Shown here piece after piece: positions 32,741 through 43,744 of a stretch of 64,000 bases of DNA. The notes under the pieces are model-generated. The model was not told the DNA's origin. It did not search any database and saw only the letters and a list, made by a program, of their open reading frames with translations. Every line of letters starts with the position of its first letter. Position 1 is the stretch's first letter. This DNA is from Hygrocybe punicea (lineage: Eukaryota; Basidiomycota; Agaricomycetes; Agaricales; Hygrophoraceae), in the NCBI GenBank assembly GCA_963556145.1, contig OY744461.1, positions 2,232,001-2,296,000 on the forward strand. The letters run 5' to 3'. Made by a program: the position numbers and the translations under genes.

Positions 32741-32953
32741 GCCCTGACACTTCTCACATGTATTGAGCATGATAACCCTCATGGTTATCACCATCTTAAA
32801 GCGAAGTTATTTGATATAGTCTCGTGAGTCCTCCTTTCACGAAATGAGCTATTCAACGAGCCATTCAGCAGGGACATGGTGCAACCATCCACCTCTGAAC
32901 TTCAGGACGAAGTTACTGCCCTCCTCGATGTCCACAACATTGAGATCGACTGA
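32741..32953 (+). CDS. Displaced 3' exons of the DUF6532-like gene
   Basis: Directly after the right terminus of the 11.2-kb element, + reads ALTLLTCIEHDNPHGYHHLK and KAKLFDIVS to a GTGAGT donor at 32824. A 45-base intron ends CAG at 32868, and the last exon reads DMVQPSTSELQDEV then LLDVHNIEID with TGA at 32951-32953. This continues the sense that breaks off at HITLPP at about 21576. The frames match if one base at the junction is discounted. So the Plavaka accessory gene once ran through here. Confidence 0.65.
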
Positions 32954-33352
32954 TATATGTTGCTGTTGTGTTATTCTGAACAGTCGGGGGCTTGCTCTTC
33001 CCCTTGGATACTTACTCTTTCCCTCAGACGCCATCTCTCTGCTGCTCATTCTACATAGGACTCTTTGCCACCACGCACTTGTACATATTCCTGTTGTCTC
33101 CTCTCCATCCTTTTTTGTTCTGTTTTCCCGCTTATAAAGTCACTCCTTTGTTCCTTCTTTTCACTACCCTACATCTTATATACCCTTTTTAATGATAATA
33201 TACTAATTTTTTCGTGTAATTAGGTGTGAAATGAGCATAATGAGTGCATAATGGCCGATAATGGCCGCTAATGGTTGCATTATTTGCAATAAGCCCAGCT
33301 TAATATTGAAAAATTATATAAAATAACATCTTGAATCGTCTAACACTTACGG
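32954..33352. other. No gene seen
   Basis: Pyrimidine-rich then AT-rich DNA following the accessory gene stop and leading to the LTR at 33353. It may contain the unseen right end of the Plavaka element. Confidence 0.3.
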
Positions 33353-33933
33353 TGTGACGGCGAGTTCAGTTGTAGACCCGAATGGGAATCTACGAAAGTG
33401 GTGATCAGCTAAGAAGTGATCAGAGGAGTTTAGTGTCTATAGACTAGTCAATCCAACCCGAATCCGGGGTTCCGGATCAGAGGGGAAGTGAAGGGGGTGG
33501 AGTACGAAGACTAATATGGAGACGATATGAAGCGAGGACTAAGAAATAGAACTGAAGGGGAGCGATAACCTGTATTTTCTATATAGTTTGTAGTATAAGG
33601 GTACATCTTTTATACTACTGGGAGTGATCCTGTGCTGTAGTAACTATGTACTACAAGCGAAGGCTGTAACTGATAGGAGTGGAGTGGAGTGGAGGAATGC
33701 TATGTACTAGGAGACGGGAAACGTAGATACATGATATATGACTATAAATGTACTGATTCCGGGTCGTTAGAGACATTGCAGTGCATGTAGGAACAAATCC
33801 GGAGGCGGAATCTGGAGTGGAATTGATGGAAACGACCGGAATCGGGCGGAATCGACGATACATGAATGGGAATGGACGGGGACGATGTGGGATATGAAGA
33901 GGATTCGGGTCCAGACGGCCCGGAGCCTCTACA
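33353..33933 (+). mobile_element. LTR (plus orientation), homologue of 220-809
   Basis: Starts TGTGACGGCGAGTTC and ends GAGCCTCTACA. One base later TGGCGGGACAAAA could serve as a primer-binding site. Flanks tacgg and atggc do not match, so it is not a clean solo LTR. The internal part of a retrotransposon is not recognisable downstream, so the element is truncated. Confidence 0.65.
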
Positions 33934-34345
33934 ATGGCGGGACAAAAAATCGCAGGTAATCTTCGGTAGACCTTATTATATCTTATTTGAGCTAACAATG
34001 TCTAATTATACATAATTAGCGATGGGGGTTTTTCCTGATGATGCAGGAACTCCATCAACAGAAATATCGATATCGTGATGATAGGAAAGAAAATCCTCAG
34101 AAACGGGTGCTTCTGTATGTCTACGCTCATGGTAAGGATGAGAGTATTGTTTTTTTTGGTAGTTCACTTACACATACCGTTGCAGCTAGGCGTCTGGAAA
34201 CCTCACGCTCCACTATTGCCCAAAAGTCTTCCCCTCCTCTTGCTCCGCGTTCCCAGTCCTCTTCAGTCAGGCATTCGACCCATACTACTCTGATACCGTA
34301 CCACTCCATAACTCTCTTGTTGTCCTTAGACAACATTGGCATATA
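33934..34345 (+). other. Remnant after LTR; no gene assigned
   Basis: A 111-codon open stretch at 34038-34373 has no recognisable family. The stretch may be leftover retrotransposon leader plus the 3' flank of the F-box gene. Confidence 0.3.
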
Positions 34346-35180
34346 TTATTGTCCACCATCGACTGACCTATAGCTGCATAACGCAACGTATTTGAGGGCT
34401 GGAAGCTTCGGCATGACAATGGCCAGTGAGTCTGGATGACAGCATGCCAAGGCAAGATGCGTTAGCGATAGGAGGTTCTTGAATCCTGAGAAAGTAGACC
34501 AATCTTCCTCTTTGTCATACAGATGGAGGTGCGTAAGATTTGCAAAGATAGGATGGCTGAAATTCATCGTCTCCGACCATGGCAGGAAAAGATGCACAAG
34601 TTTGCACATTAGTCGGCGGAGGCGACTACCTGCGCTAGGGTGCTCCAAGAAGGAATGGATACTGCTTTGAATAGGAAATAACACCAGATTTTCAACACCG
34701 CTGCATTTGGTCAAAATGCGCCCCAAAGCATCAGGATCAGCCCATGCCGTTATCCAGAGGTTCTTTACATATTTGGCATAAAATTCAGGTGGTTTGCAAT
34801 CAATTGTGGCCATAAACAGTCCATATCTCGACTTCCAGGTAGTGGATGTCAGAAATGGTTTAGGGTAGTCGATAAGAATCATGGTTTCATAAAAAATCGG
34901 ATCAATCCTGAAAAGAAATTAGGACAAGGACTCCACGTTGTTATAGACGCATACCAATGTCATACCCTGCGCGCTACAAGGACGAGTTTCGGGCAAGTTT
35001 TTGGATATGTTCGGGCGCAGATCTCGAAAATTTGCTGCTCCAATGTGAGTGGGAGTATTGGTGGACCGGTTATGACACCGTTGAATGAGAAAAATGACCC
35101 CAAGGTCTTCATAATGGCCATAGATCCATTTCCCAGGAGACCGGAAAGACATTTCGAGTGGGGAAGCAGATTGATCAAAT
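34346..35180 (-). CDS. F-box / leucine-rich-repeat-like host protein, probably frameshifted
   Basis: Seen on -: an upstream exon with LTLEQQIFEICARTYPKTCP and KLVLVARR, matching the F-box-like start (LPxELExxIFE..ARLYP) of many agaric proteins; then, after a likely intron ending TTTTCAG at about 34903, IDPIFYETMILIDYPKPF and on to ITAWADPDALGRILTKCSGV, ENLVLFPI, FANLTHLHLYDKEEDWSTF and FKNLLSLTHLALACCHPDSL. The C-terminal part has the leucine pattern of degenerate LRRs. Joining the exons in frame needs a non-standard donor or a one-base change, so it may be a pseudogene. Such proteins recruit substrates to SCF ubiquitin ligases; the substrate is unknown. Confidence 0.55.
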
Positions 35181-35477
35181 CGGCACTGTTACTCCCATCC
35201 GAAATTCATTTGAACATCAAGGATCAGTGAAATGCATCAAAACACACCCACTGTGCTTTCTCAGCTTGTTTATATCATTTATCCATTCAGCTTTTCATCG
35301 TGGCCGATCAGAACAGGCAGATTTGCCAAATGAGAATCCCATACCTTCCTTTCTGCTCCAATCATTCCCCCAAAATGGATGATATCCAGTTATCATCGTA
35401 GATAAAGTTGTGATCCAATCACCGGGATAAAACCTCACTATCAGAGGATGAGTTCCATTAAAGGTCGAACCACTGTC

Positions 35478-36002
35478 TTAAAGCTTACAAGCCGACTCAT
35501 CCCAGGCTAACTCCTTCACCAGCGTCGCTTCATGGTAAGCATCCCTCAAATACTCCTCCAATTCGCTTATCGCAGAGGTATCTGCATCCTGGCAATCTAT
35601 GAATATGTCATCCTGCGTTTCAAACTTCATCACAATGACATCTCCTCTCCAAAACAGCTTGGATCCAAGCCTATTCAGATCTGCACCGACTATGCGAGCA
35701 ACACAACGATTTAACGGCAGCTTTGGCGACATGTTCCAGTAGAACAGATATTTGCCCAAGACAGATGCAGATTGTTTGAAAGACGAAACGCGCATCTTTC
35801 GATATTCACTTCCATACAGGTCAGATAAGTCCACACCGCAATTGTAGATGTTAACTTTGCTATTGCTATTGCTATCCTCCATAGTGAGGGTGCGGATGGT
35901 CATGCCGACGATGTGCGGTTCTGAGCATTCTGCAGGGAAAACAATGCATTTACGGATGAAGGTAACATAGGTATCGCCAATGAAAAGTGGTTTTGAAGGC
36001 AT
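35478..36002 (-). CDS. Conserved-looking agaric hypothetical protein, 174 residues
   Basis: A single open frame from MPSKPLFIGDTYV to AWDESACKL. Notable parts: PHIVGMTIRTLTMED, LNRCVARIVGADLNRLGS and KLFWRGDVIVMKFETQDD. No signal peptide, membrane segment or catalytic motif is visible. Sequence texture (even codon use, acidic C-terminal helix) suggests a real gene. It recalls small agaric proteins with a W-R-G-D motif, but I cannot name the family. Neighbour of the F-box gene on the same strand. Confidence 0.5.
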   Translation of the reverse strand: MPSKPLFIGDTYVTFIRKCIVFPAECSEPHIVGMTIRTLTMEDSNSNSKVNIYNCGVDLSDLYGSEYRKMRVSSFKQSASVLGKYLFYWNMSPKLPLNRCVARIVGADLNRLGSKLFWRGDVIVMKFETQDDIFIDCQDADTSAISELEEYLRDAYHEATLVKELAWDESACKL

Positions 36003-36493
36003 GCATGCTGAATAAGAGTCACTGTAAGGTGACTTGATGTCAACCCTCTGTCAGGACCCTGAAAGCTGCCCCATATATTGTTTTTAATTGAATTTAAAAA
36101 TTGATTGTTTACTAAAGTCTAATCATACAAATCCCAAAAGGACACGTCCCAATCCGCCTCCATTTTGATCTACACTCGTACCAGTACAAACGGGAATCGC
36201 CTCCCTTTTTCATACCTCGCATGTCTCTGGACCTTTCTATAACAGGACCCCCGATTATATCTACCAAGGCCAGATCACAAAAACTCAAATTTTGATTTTC
36301 ATGTCCAGATAAAAAATGGCCAATTTTGGCTGATTTTGTCTGGACTTTGATCTGGCCTGCCAATTTCAGTAATTTTTGTCTGGATTAGCAATCTAGCCTA
36401 CTAGGAAGGTGGAATTTTATTTATGTTGCCATTGGTTTATACTCTTTTATACTGAGGAGCCCTACACAATGTCTTGGTCCATGCGCCCTCAGC
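36003..36493. other. No gene seen
   Basis: AT-rich flank. The minus-strand 83-codon open stretch at 36112-36363 has no family resemblance. Confidence 0.3.
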
Positions 36494-36660
36494 TAGTGTT
36501 GCCATGGCTCGGCTCCAAAGCCATTAGCCATTGAGCCAAACCGGAGTTTAGCTGAGCCAAGCTGTTGGACCAGCTAATGGTTTGGCATGCTCAGCTTTGC
36601 TGTTAAGCCATTTTGGATGGCTCTGAATGGCTCGAACCAATGAATATGTCAAAATTAGGC
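36494..36660. repeat. Truncated hAT-like repeat beginning TAGTGTTGCC
   Basis: Starts TAGTGTTGCCATGGCTCGGC, like the hAT end at 21617, and is rich in GGCTCGGC / GAGCCA motifs that pair with each other. No matching right end or duplication was found; it may have been cut by the LINE insertion. Confidence 0.4.
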
Positions 36661-36679
36661 AATCAAACAATGTGTCTTG

Positions 36680-39605
36680 TTTTTCTCATCATCTCCCTCC
36701 CTCTTTGCCAGCAGTGCCATCCTTAAGCCTGTGGATTTGAAATCCTGGGCTCATATTATTCTCTTGTCTCTCCACTTCCTTCTGTCTCAAATCTTTCCAC
36801 CGCATTTCTCAATATCCAACAGCAATCTTATGTCCCTGCCCTCAAAGTCACCTGGGCTTGCGATGTCCTCTTCCTCATTTATTGCCTACAGCAAAATGCC
36901 TCCCCAGACAACCCAATCAGCCCCGCTTACATCCTTGATCCACAGCTCACCTGTCTCGTCCAGATCGCAATACCCCTCATCCTCAACATCACAAACCTTC
37001 AACCCCTTCCAAATACAATCCTCCATCACGTAGCAGAGGCTATTTACCTCAGGGCAACATTTGCTGCTTCAGGCGCATATCCCAACTTTGTTCAAATCAA
37101 CCCAAGATCCACTTTTTGAGACTTCAAGCTCGCTGCTAGATCTGGCTATTCCGCCACGTGGTTCAGGCATGGACCGGCTAACACACAATATGAGAGAGAG
37201 GGGTGTACCAGTGGAAATTGTCGAGTGGATGGAGCGATGGCTTGAGAAGCGGCACACTGTACTGACATTTGATGATTTCACTTCAGAACCATTTGACATC
37301 GACAATGGCTTAGATCAAGGAGATCCATTCTCGCAGATATGCTACATATTATACAATGCCGGTCAACTCGACACGCTAAGGTGGAAGGATGGGGAGTCCG
37401 GTATCTTATATATCGACGACTCGAATGTGATAGTGGTGGGCACAAACTTCAATGAGATGCACGCGACGCTGAAGGATGTGATGGAGAGAGAGGGTGGAGT
37501 ACTGCAGTGGGCAAGGGAGCATAATTGCGAGTTTGGGCTGGAAAAATTCCAATTACTAGACCTGTCCAGATGCAAATGTACTGATCCAGCCAATCCCAGG
37601 AAATGTATTCCTATCAAGAGGCATCTGATAATGCTGGGCGACATCGTAATTCAATTAAAGGCCAGCATATGACTACTGGGTGTCCTCATCAACTGTGAGC
37701 TCTACTGGCATGAGCAGGAGGCAGCGGCAATTAAAAAGGGACAGGACTGGGTGTTACAATTTGCCAGACTGTCGAAGGTTGCAGGAGGCATAGCAGCTAA
37801 GTACATGAGGCAACTTTATCTAGCCATTGCTGTGCCCTGAATGTTATACGCTGCTGAAGTTTTCCTCACATCGTGCAGAAGAAAATCAGATGGAACAGGG
37901 AGTCAAGGGGACAGAGGAAGGGCGATCATTAGAAGACTGGCATCCATACAGTGCAAGGCAGCTATCATGATTACAGGGGGACTATCAATGACAGCGACTG
38001 ACATCCTGGACATGCACGCCAATCTGCTTCCAATGCACCTATTAGTGGAGAAAGTGCAACAACACGCAGCGGTGAGGATCGCTATGCTACCCCCGACGCA
38101 CCCATTAAGCAAAGCCATCAAGAATGCATGGATGTGTCACGTCAAAAGACATCCAACCCTGTTACATGACCTCATCTGGTTTTACAATATAGAGCCAGCG
38201 AAAATGGAAACAATACAGAATGTATGACAAGGGCCTAAATGGATTTCTATGGCAGAAATACAAATTAGTGAAAAGAAGGAGAAGGCTTTGGAGGGTGAGA
38301 GAGCGGATGATGCAGACATTAAGGTATACACCGACAGGGCAGGAATTGCGGGAATGATCGGTGCGGCAGCAGCCATTCTACATAGAAGGGGACAAAGGGG
38401 CTGGAAGAGTAAGGCATATAGACTGGGGTCAGCAAGGTACCATGGCATATATGAAGGAGAGGGAGTGGGCATGATCCTAGGGCTGGAGCTAATAAGGGAG
38501 GAGTGCAATGTTACAACCGTCTCAATGTACACAGACAATCAGGCAGCGATCCATGTGTTGACCCTCATAAAACCGGTGCCATCACACTATATCTTCAACA
38601 TTTTTCACAAAAGACTGGAAATGACAAGACAGAGACATGACGACCTGAACTTAGTATTGCGATGGATGCTGGGACATGAGGGGGTGGAAGGCAACGAGTG
38701 GGCAGATGTGAAGGCAAAAAATGCAGCGAGAGGCAGAGTCTCTTTGAACGAGCAACTACCAGCAGACCTGCGCAAGAAACTTCCCTTTAGCAAGATGGTG
38801 GTACGATGTACTTTCCTTGCTGGGCTTCATGATCGAGCGATGGAATATTGGCGTGACTCCACCCACTTCGTACAAGTAAATGACGTTGACCCAACCTTTT
38901 CACCATCGACATATCGACGCATGACAGCATCATTACCAAAGAAACATGCGGCCATCCTCATGCAACTGTGGTCTGGACATATTGGCCTGAACCACCACCT
39001 GCACAGAATCCAACACGCAGACTCCCTGGTATGCCCATGTTGCCAATGAAGTAATGAAACCGTTGAGCATTTCCTTGTCCGATGCCCAGCCCATGAACAT
39101 GCACGTGACAGGATTAGGCACATGATGGGACGCAACGCTGGGTACATCAAGAAACTTCTGTCAGTGCTGAAATATCTCCCGGCCTTATTCCACTTCATCA
39201 ATGCTACAGGGAGACTAAAAGAGATGTTCAGCAACATACCAGACTTGCAGTCCACTCAATAGCCGTGCCTGCCCATCCCGACACATCCTCCTCAAAATTA
39301 GGCCTAGCTTATTGGTGCCCATGTCATCCCTCTCATTTTTGTCTTGATTTGTTGTATTCTACTTTACTCTATTACACTTTTTCACCTTTCATTTTTCATT
39401 GTATTATCACTAATGATACTTTACATACCCATAACCCCTAGGTTACCCTTATTTTGTGGCCTCTTTCCCACCCTTGGGCTGGCACCGCTGGCCCTCCCCG
39501 TTGCTTCTGCATACTTTATCAGTGATACTCAGTAGTTTACGAGCATGTATTCTCTAGCATATGGTCCATCACAAAGGAGAATAAACAAGGAAAGAAAGAA
39601 AAAAA
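36680..39605 (+). mobile_element. 5'-truncated non-LTR retrotransposon (Tad/I-like)
   Basis: Carries a reverse transcriptase, an RNase H domain and a C-terminal CCHC region, and ends in an A-rich tail (aaggaaagaaagaaaaaaaa) directly followed by Helitron coding sequence at 39608, so it appears inserted into the Helitron. The 5' boundary is unclear: 36680-37060 has broken open stretches (VPALKVTWACDVLFLIY) that could be part of the LINE or older DNA. Confidence 0.75.
37061..39261 (+). pseudogene. LINE reverse transcriptase and RNase H with TGA stops
   Basis: One frame runs through, broken only by TGA codons at about 37670, 37838, 38225 and 39048. RT part: ERGVPVEIVEWMERWLEKR, FDIDNGLDQGDPFS, and YIDDSNVIVVG (the YxDD active site is present). 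RNase H part from 38310: DADIKVYTDRAGIAG (first Asp; usual Gly-Ser lost), YEGEGVGMILGLELI (Glu), VSMYTDNQAAIHVL (Asp) and LGHEGVEGNEWADVKAK. C-terminus: LVCPCCQ, TGA, then ETVEHFLVRCPAHEH, a CCHC-type zinc knuckle, ending near 39261. All four stops can arise from CGA by C-to-T change. The thumb and N-terminal endonuclease are missing. Confidence 0.85.
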
Positions 39606-41190
39606 ATTGATATACTCATAGAGATAGATGAAATTCCAAAACCTGATATTTCAAATAGAAATACAGGCACAGAAATAACTGATAAAACAAATGAAGTTGA
39701 TCTTAATAAATTGAGGAAAATTGAAAATGATCATACTTCACATCCCAATCATCCACAACATCTTACCCACCATGCCAAAATGAAAGGGGATGATCCTTTC
39801 ATAGTTCCTAATTTTATTCCAAACACTTTGCCAAGGGCTGACCGTGGTGATCGAGAATATTATTGTTGTACAATGTTAACATTTTTCAAGCCATGGAGAA
39901 GTGGCAAAGAACTCAAAATACAAACATGGGATAATGCTTTCATAGACCATGAGTTTTCCAAGAGAGAGCTGGAGATCATGAAATACTTTGGTCTGCGGTA
40001 TGAGTGTTTGGATGCAAGAGATGATTTCTCTGCTAAATGTCAGAAGAATAATACTACAGATATAAGGTATTCATGGGCAACTTCAAATGCTCTTGATGAA
40101 CTAGATGACATGCAAAATGTTGAATTAGCTGTTAATGGTGATGACTTCAACAATAATATTGATGCAGACAATCATGACACAGAAATACTTCTGAAACTTG
40201 GCCATAAAGGACAAAAGAGGAAGGATCAAATGCTAATAGCTGAAAGAACTTTGAAAAGGTCTGGGTGGCTCAATGATTGTATTGATGGTACCTCAGATAT
40301 AGGACCATTGATACCTATAGAACCACCTGTAGTACAATCAGCAAAATTATGGAGAGCTGCAGTCCTTGCAAAGAAAAAAGAAATCATCAATGACCAAAAT
40401 AAAAATTTACCAACAAAGACAGCAACCATAGATAAATTGACAAATTTTCAATATAATGATGTCAAGATAGTGGATGCAGCATACATCAACCATATGTTTA
40501 TTCCTGCAAACAGAGCTGATCGTCATCTTATTAGTGAATGGCATGGGTATGGGTAAACCCGTGGGTTTTGCTGTGGGTTTAGCCATGGGTTCAGGTCCGG
40601 GTCACACTTTTGTGACCCGTGGCTGTACCCATACCTGTGATGGGTTACCTGTGACTTTTAAGTCACGCGGTTGATGCGAGCTTCAACGCGTCGCTCAACC
40701 ATCACCAGCAGGTAAGTTTCTCCTTCTTATTTGAGTTTTTTATATTATTCTAATGAATCTTACAGGTAAAATACAACTACGCGAATCAAAACGAGGACGA
40801 AAATGAGGATGAAAATGAGGATGGTGGCAGGTGAACGACAACAGCAATGGCAACAACGACGGTGACAACGATAACGACCATGGCCATGACCATGACCACG
40901 ACCATGACCATGACCACCAACAACACCAACGCGATCGGGGCATAAGGTGGACAACTGCAAACAAGGGCAATGGCCGGGTGGATGGTGCGCCCACTGCCCA
41001 GCCTCTCGGTATGTGTCCCCATTGGAGTGGGCAGGGGTGCCCACTCTGGGTGTCATGGGTGCATCATGGTGGGATAAGCTGAGTGTCTACTACAGGAATC
41101 TCTACTAGATAGTCCTACGAACTGTGGGATCCTATCACGTGACCTCCTACTACACCGTCCCGTCATCCACGCTAATCCTTGAATTGCAAT

Positions 41191-41245
41191 ACCTCGCGAA
41201 CGTGCCATGACGCATCGACTGACACATAGACGTCGTTCGCGAGGT
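41191..41245. repeat. Dispersed double palindrome, copy 3
   Basis: Outer arms ACCTCGCGAACG / CGTTCGCGAGGT (12 perfect base pairs) around the core GCATCGACTGAC. Total 55 bp. Confidence 0.75.
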
Positions 41246-41407
41246 AGGCACCAAGGACAATGGCACCAAGAAGGACAACGGCACCAAGAAGGACAACAGG
41301 AGTGTGGGCTACACCCGCGCTCCCATTTCCGGGGCTCAAAACTCATCCCAGGCTCCCCGCATACTGGTCCGCGATGGGCCAGATCACCTGAAGACCACCA
41401 CCCCCTT

Positions 41408-41461
41408 CACCTCGCGTCCACCGGCGTTGCGTCAATTGACGCACGTCCGTTGTCGTGAGGT
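41408..41461. repeat. Dispersed double palindrome, copy 4
   Basis: Outer arms CACCTCGCG and GTCGTGAGGT around a perfect 16-bp core TGCGTCAATTGACGCA. Lies 163 bp after copy 3 in the same element. Confidence 0.75.
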
Positions 41462-43744
41462 CAAATGGTAACATGGGCAGGGCAATAAATGGGTGAGACC
41501 TGCGGGTTACCTGCGGCAGGTGCAGGTCCCGGGTGACCCTAGGGTCAGAAATCAGGGACCCATTGAAAACCCGTACCCCCAGGGCAGGTACGGGTACAGG
41601 TACCCCTGGAATTACCCAGGGGTTACCCATGCCATTCACTACATCGTATTGATGTAACTATCAATGATTACAAGTTGAACACTGACCAAAAGAGAGCATT
41701 TCATATCATTACCAATCACTCTACCTTGATTAACAGTTCTGATAAGCTATGCATGTAGCTTGGTGGGATGGCAGGCACAGGAAAATAAGTCATCAAAGCA
41801 TTGACTAGTTTCTTTGCTAAACACAACGAGAATCATGGGTTTGTGGTTCTTGCACCAACTGGTGATGCTGCTGCCCTTGTAAATGGATCTACATATCACT
41901 CTATTCTTGGAATTAATCATGGAGGATCATCTTGTTCCCTTGCGCAAGTCCGTGCCAATCTTGACAGTGTGGATTACATTTTCATTGATGAGTTGTCAAT
42001 GTTATCTTGCAGAGATATATATAAAATCAGTGCTCAGTGTGCAAAAGCACGTGGTGTTTATGATGAATGCTTTGGTGGCATTAACATGATATTTGCAGGA
42101 GATTTTGGCCAACTTCCACCAGCTATGAGTGGTGCTCCTTTGTACTCTGGAACTGTTGGTGTCTAAATCAATTCCAGTCAAACTATAGCAAATCAGGAAG
42201 CTGCTATAGGCAAAGCTCTTTGGCATCAAATTACAACAGTTGTTATATCATGTGAAAATATGAGACAAACCAATCAATCAGAAGATGTCCAACTGAGACT
42301 GGCTTTGGAAAACATGAGATCCAAAGCATGTACTCCCAATGATATTGCATTTCTTCGTACTCGTGTTGCAGGAAAAGGTCCAAATGATCCAAAATTAGCC
42401 CAAAAGAAATTCAGGAATGTATCAGTTGTAACTGCTTTAAATGCACAAAAAGACAAAATCAATGAATTGGGTATTCAATGTTTTGCTGCTGAAAATAAAA
42501 GACCATTAACATCATTCTATTCTATAGACAGATGGAATGAAACTACTAGTTCCAATAGCAAAAGAAAATCTCATCACATGTCAACAATTTTGGATCCCAT
42601 TCGAGACACAAAGATATTGGAACCTTCACTCCAAAAACTACTTTGGAGCCAACCACATGCATTGTCCTCTGATCATATTCCAGGAAGATTGGACTTATGT
42701 GTAGGCATGCCAGTGATGCTGAGAAACAATGATGTGACAGAGTGATGCATTACCAAAGGAGCAGAGGGCATGGTTGTGGGTTGGCAGAGTGCAATAGGTC
42801 CAGAACAACAAATTGTACTGGACACTTTATTTGTCAAATTATTGAATCCTCCAAAAAAATTAACATAGAAGGACTTCCTGAAAATGTGGTGCCGATTACA
42901 AAACATGTCACTTCCACCATGTGCTCATTACCCAATGATGATGTGATATCTTTGTCAAGAGAACAAGTGTTGGTACTACCTAATTTTGCAATGACTGATT
43001 ATGCATGTCAAGGACGTACTTGTCCTAACAATGTAGTCGACCTCAGTAGTTGTAGAAACTACCAATCCTATTATACTTGCTTATCAAGAAGTGCCACTGT
43101 AGCAGGAACCATCATTATATAAGGCTTTGATCCTAAAGTAATTACCAGTGGTGCTTCTGGATATCTCAGGCAAGAATTCAGAGAAGTAGAACTGCTTGAT
43201 GAGAATACCAAACTTAAATATAAAGGGCTTTTACCAGACCATGTTAAGGGAGATCAGCGAAATTCTATCATTGATCAATTTAGAAAATGGAAAGGAAAGT
43301 CATATGTTCCAAAAAACATTCATCCTGCTATTGCATGGAAAGCCACAGAGCAACTAAATCAATACACAGCACAGCCCTCTCCATGGCAATTGATTAAACC
43401 TATGAACAAAAATCAAAAGGCAGATTTAAGAAACCTCAACTTTGTTCCTGCAAAAGGAACTGTTCCAATCACTGTCAGTCATAAAAATTCCACAGCCAAT
43501 GTATTGCAAAATAAAAAACAAAAATTAGAACGAGTTGTAAGTTCATCTTCCATAGTGAAGAAAAGACGAAAAACAAGTACTATTGAATTAGAGCCCTTTC
43601 AGCGTATCTTTCCCATGATACATGGGTCAGCTGAGATGGACAATTCCCACTTCAAGTGGGCTGGCTTATCTTGGCCGACCAATATCTTTCTCCAGGGCAG
43701 ATGGCTTGGCCGAGGGTTCCATGTTCGGAGAAGCATGGGTTGGC

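Larger units (their letters stand above)
40532..41641. mobile_element. hAT-like non-autonomous element with 8-bp duplication
   Basis: Ends TAGTGAATGGCATGGGTA and TACCCATGCCATTCACTA. Flanks 40524-40531 (CATCTTAT) and 41642-41649 (CATCGTAT) match at 7 of 8. Removing it rejoins the Helitron frame (ADRHL to IDVTIND). Inside are spliced-looking short exons (GT..AG at about 40711-40767), a GACCATGACCAC repeat (40890-40920) and two copies of the double palindrome. No transposase. Confidence 0.9.
39608..43599 (+). pseudogene. Helitron PIF1-type helicase region (interrupted by a hAT-like element)
   Basis: Known: Helitrons encode Rep-helicase proteins. Seen in one sense: IDEIPKPDISNRNTGTE; DRGDREYYCCTMLTFFKPW; LKRSGWLNDC; then after the insertion at 40532-41641 NTDQKRAFHIITNHS; GGMAGTGK (Walker A, about 41763) followed by a stop; FIDELSMLSCRDIYK (Walker B); NMIFAGDFGQLPP (motif III); RLDLCVGMPVMLRNND; ITKGAEGMVVGWQS; PNFAMTDYACQGRT; TCLSRSATVAGTIII; PSPWQLIKPMNKNQKADL; then LEPF where the 5.5-kb palindrome starts. 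Five in-frame stops (TAG, TAA, TAA, TGA, TAA) and no frame change from 41642 to 43599. The Rep part is not seen upstream of the LINE. It continues at 49958. Confidence 0.85.

Noticed and set aside
220..33933. The two LTRs as ends of one retrotransposon
   Set aside because: They are in opposite orientation and 33 kb apart with many unrelated elements between; two independent insertions.
40474..41639. Overlapping short genes inside the hAT-like element
   Set aside because: Repeat-derived frames within an element that clearly interrupts the Helitron; at most short exons, not supported.
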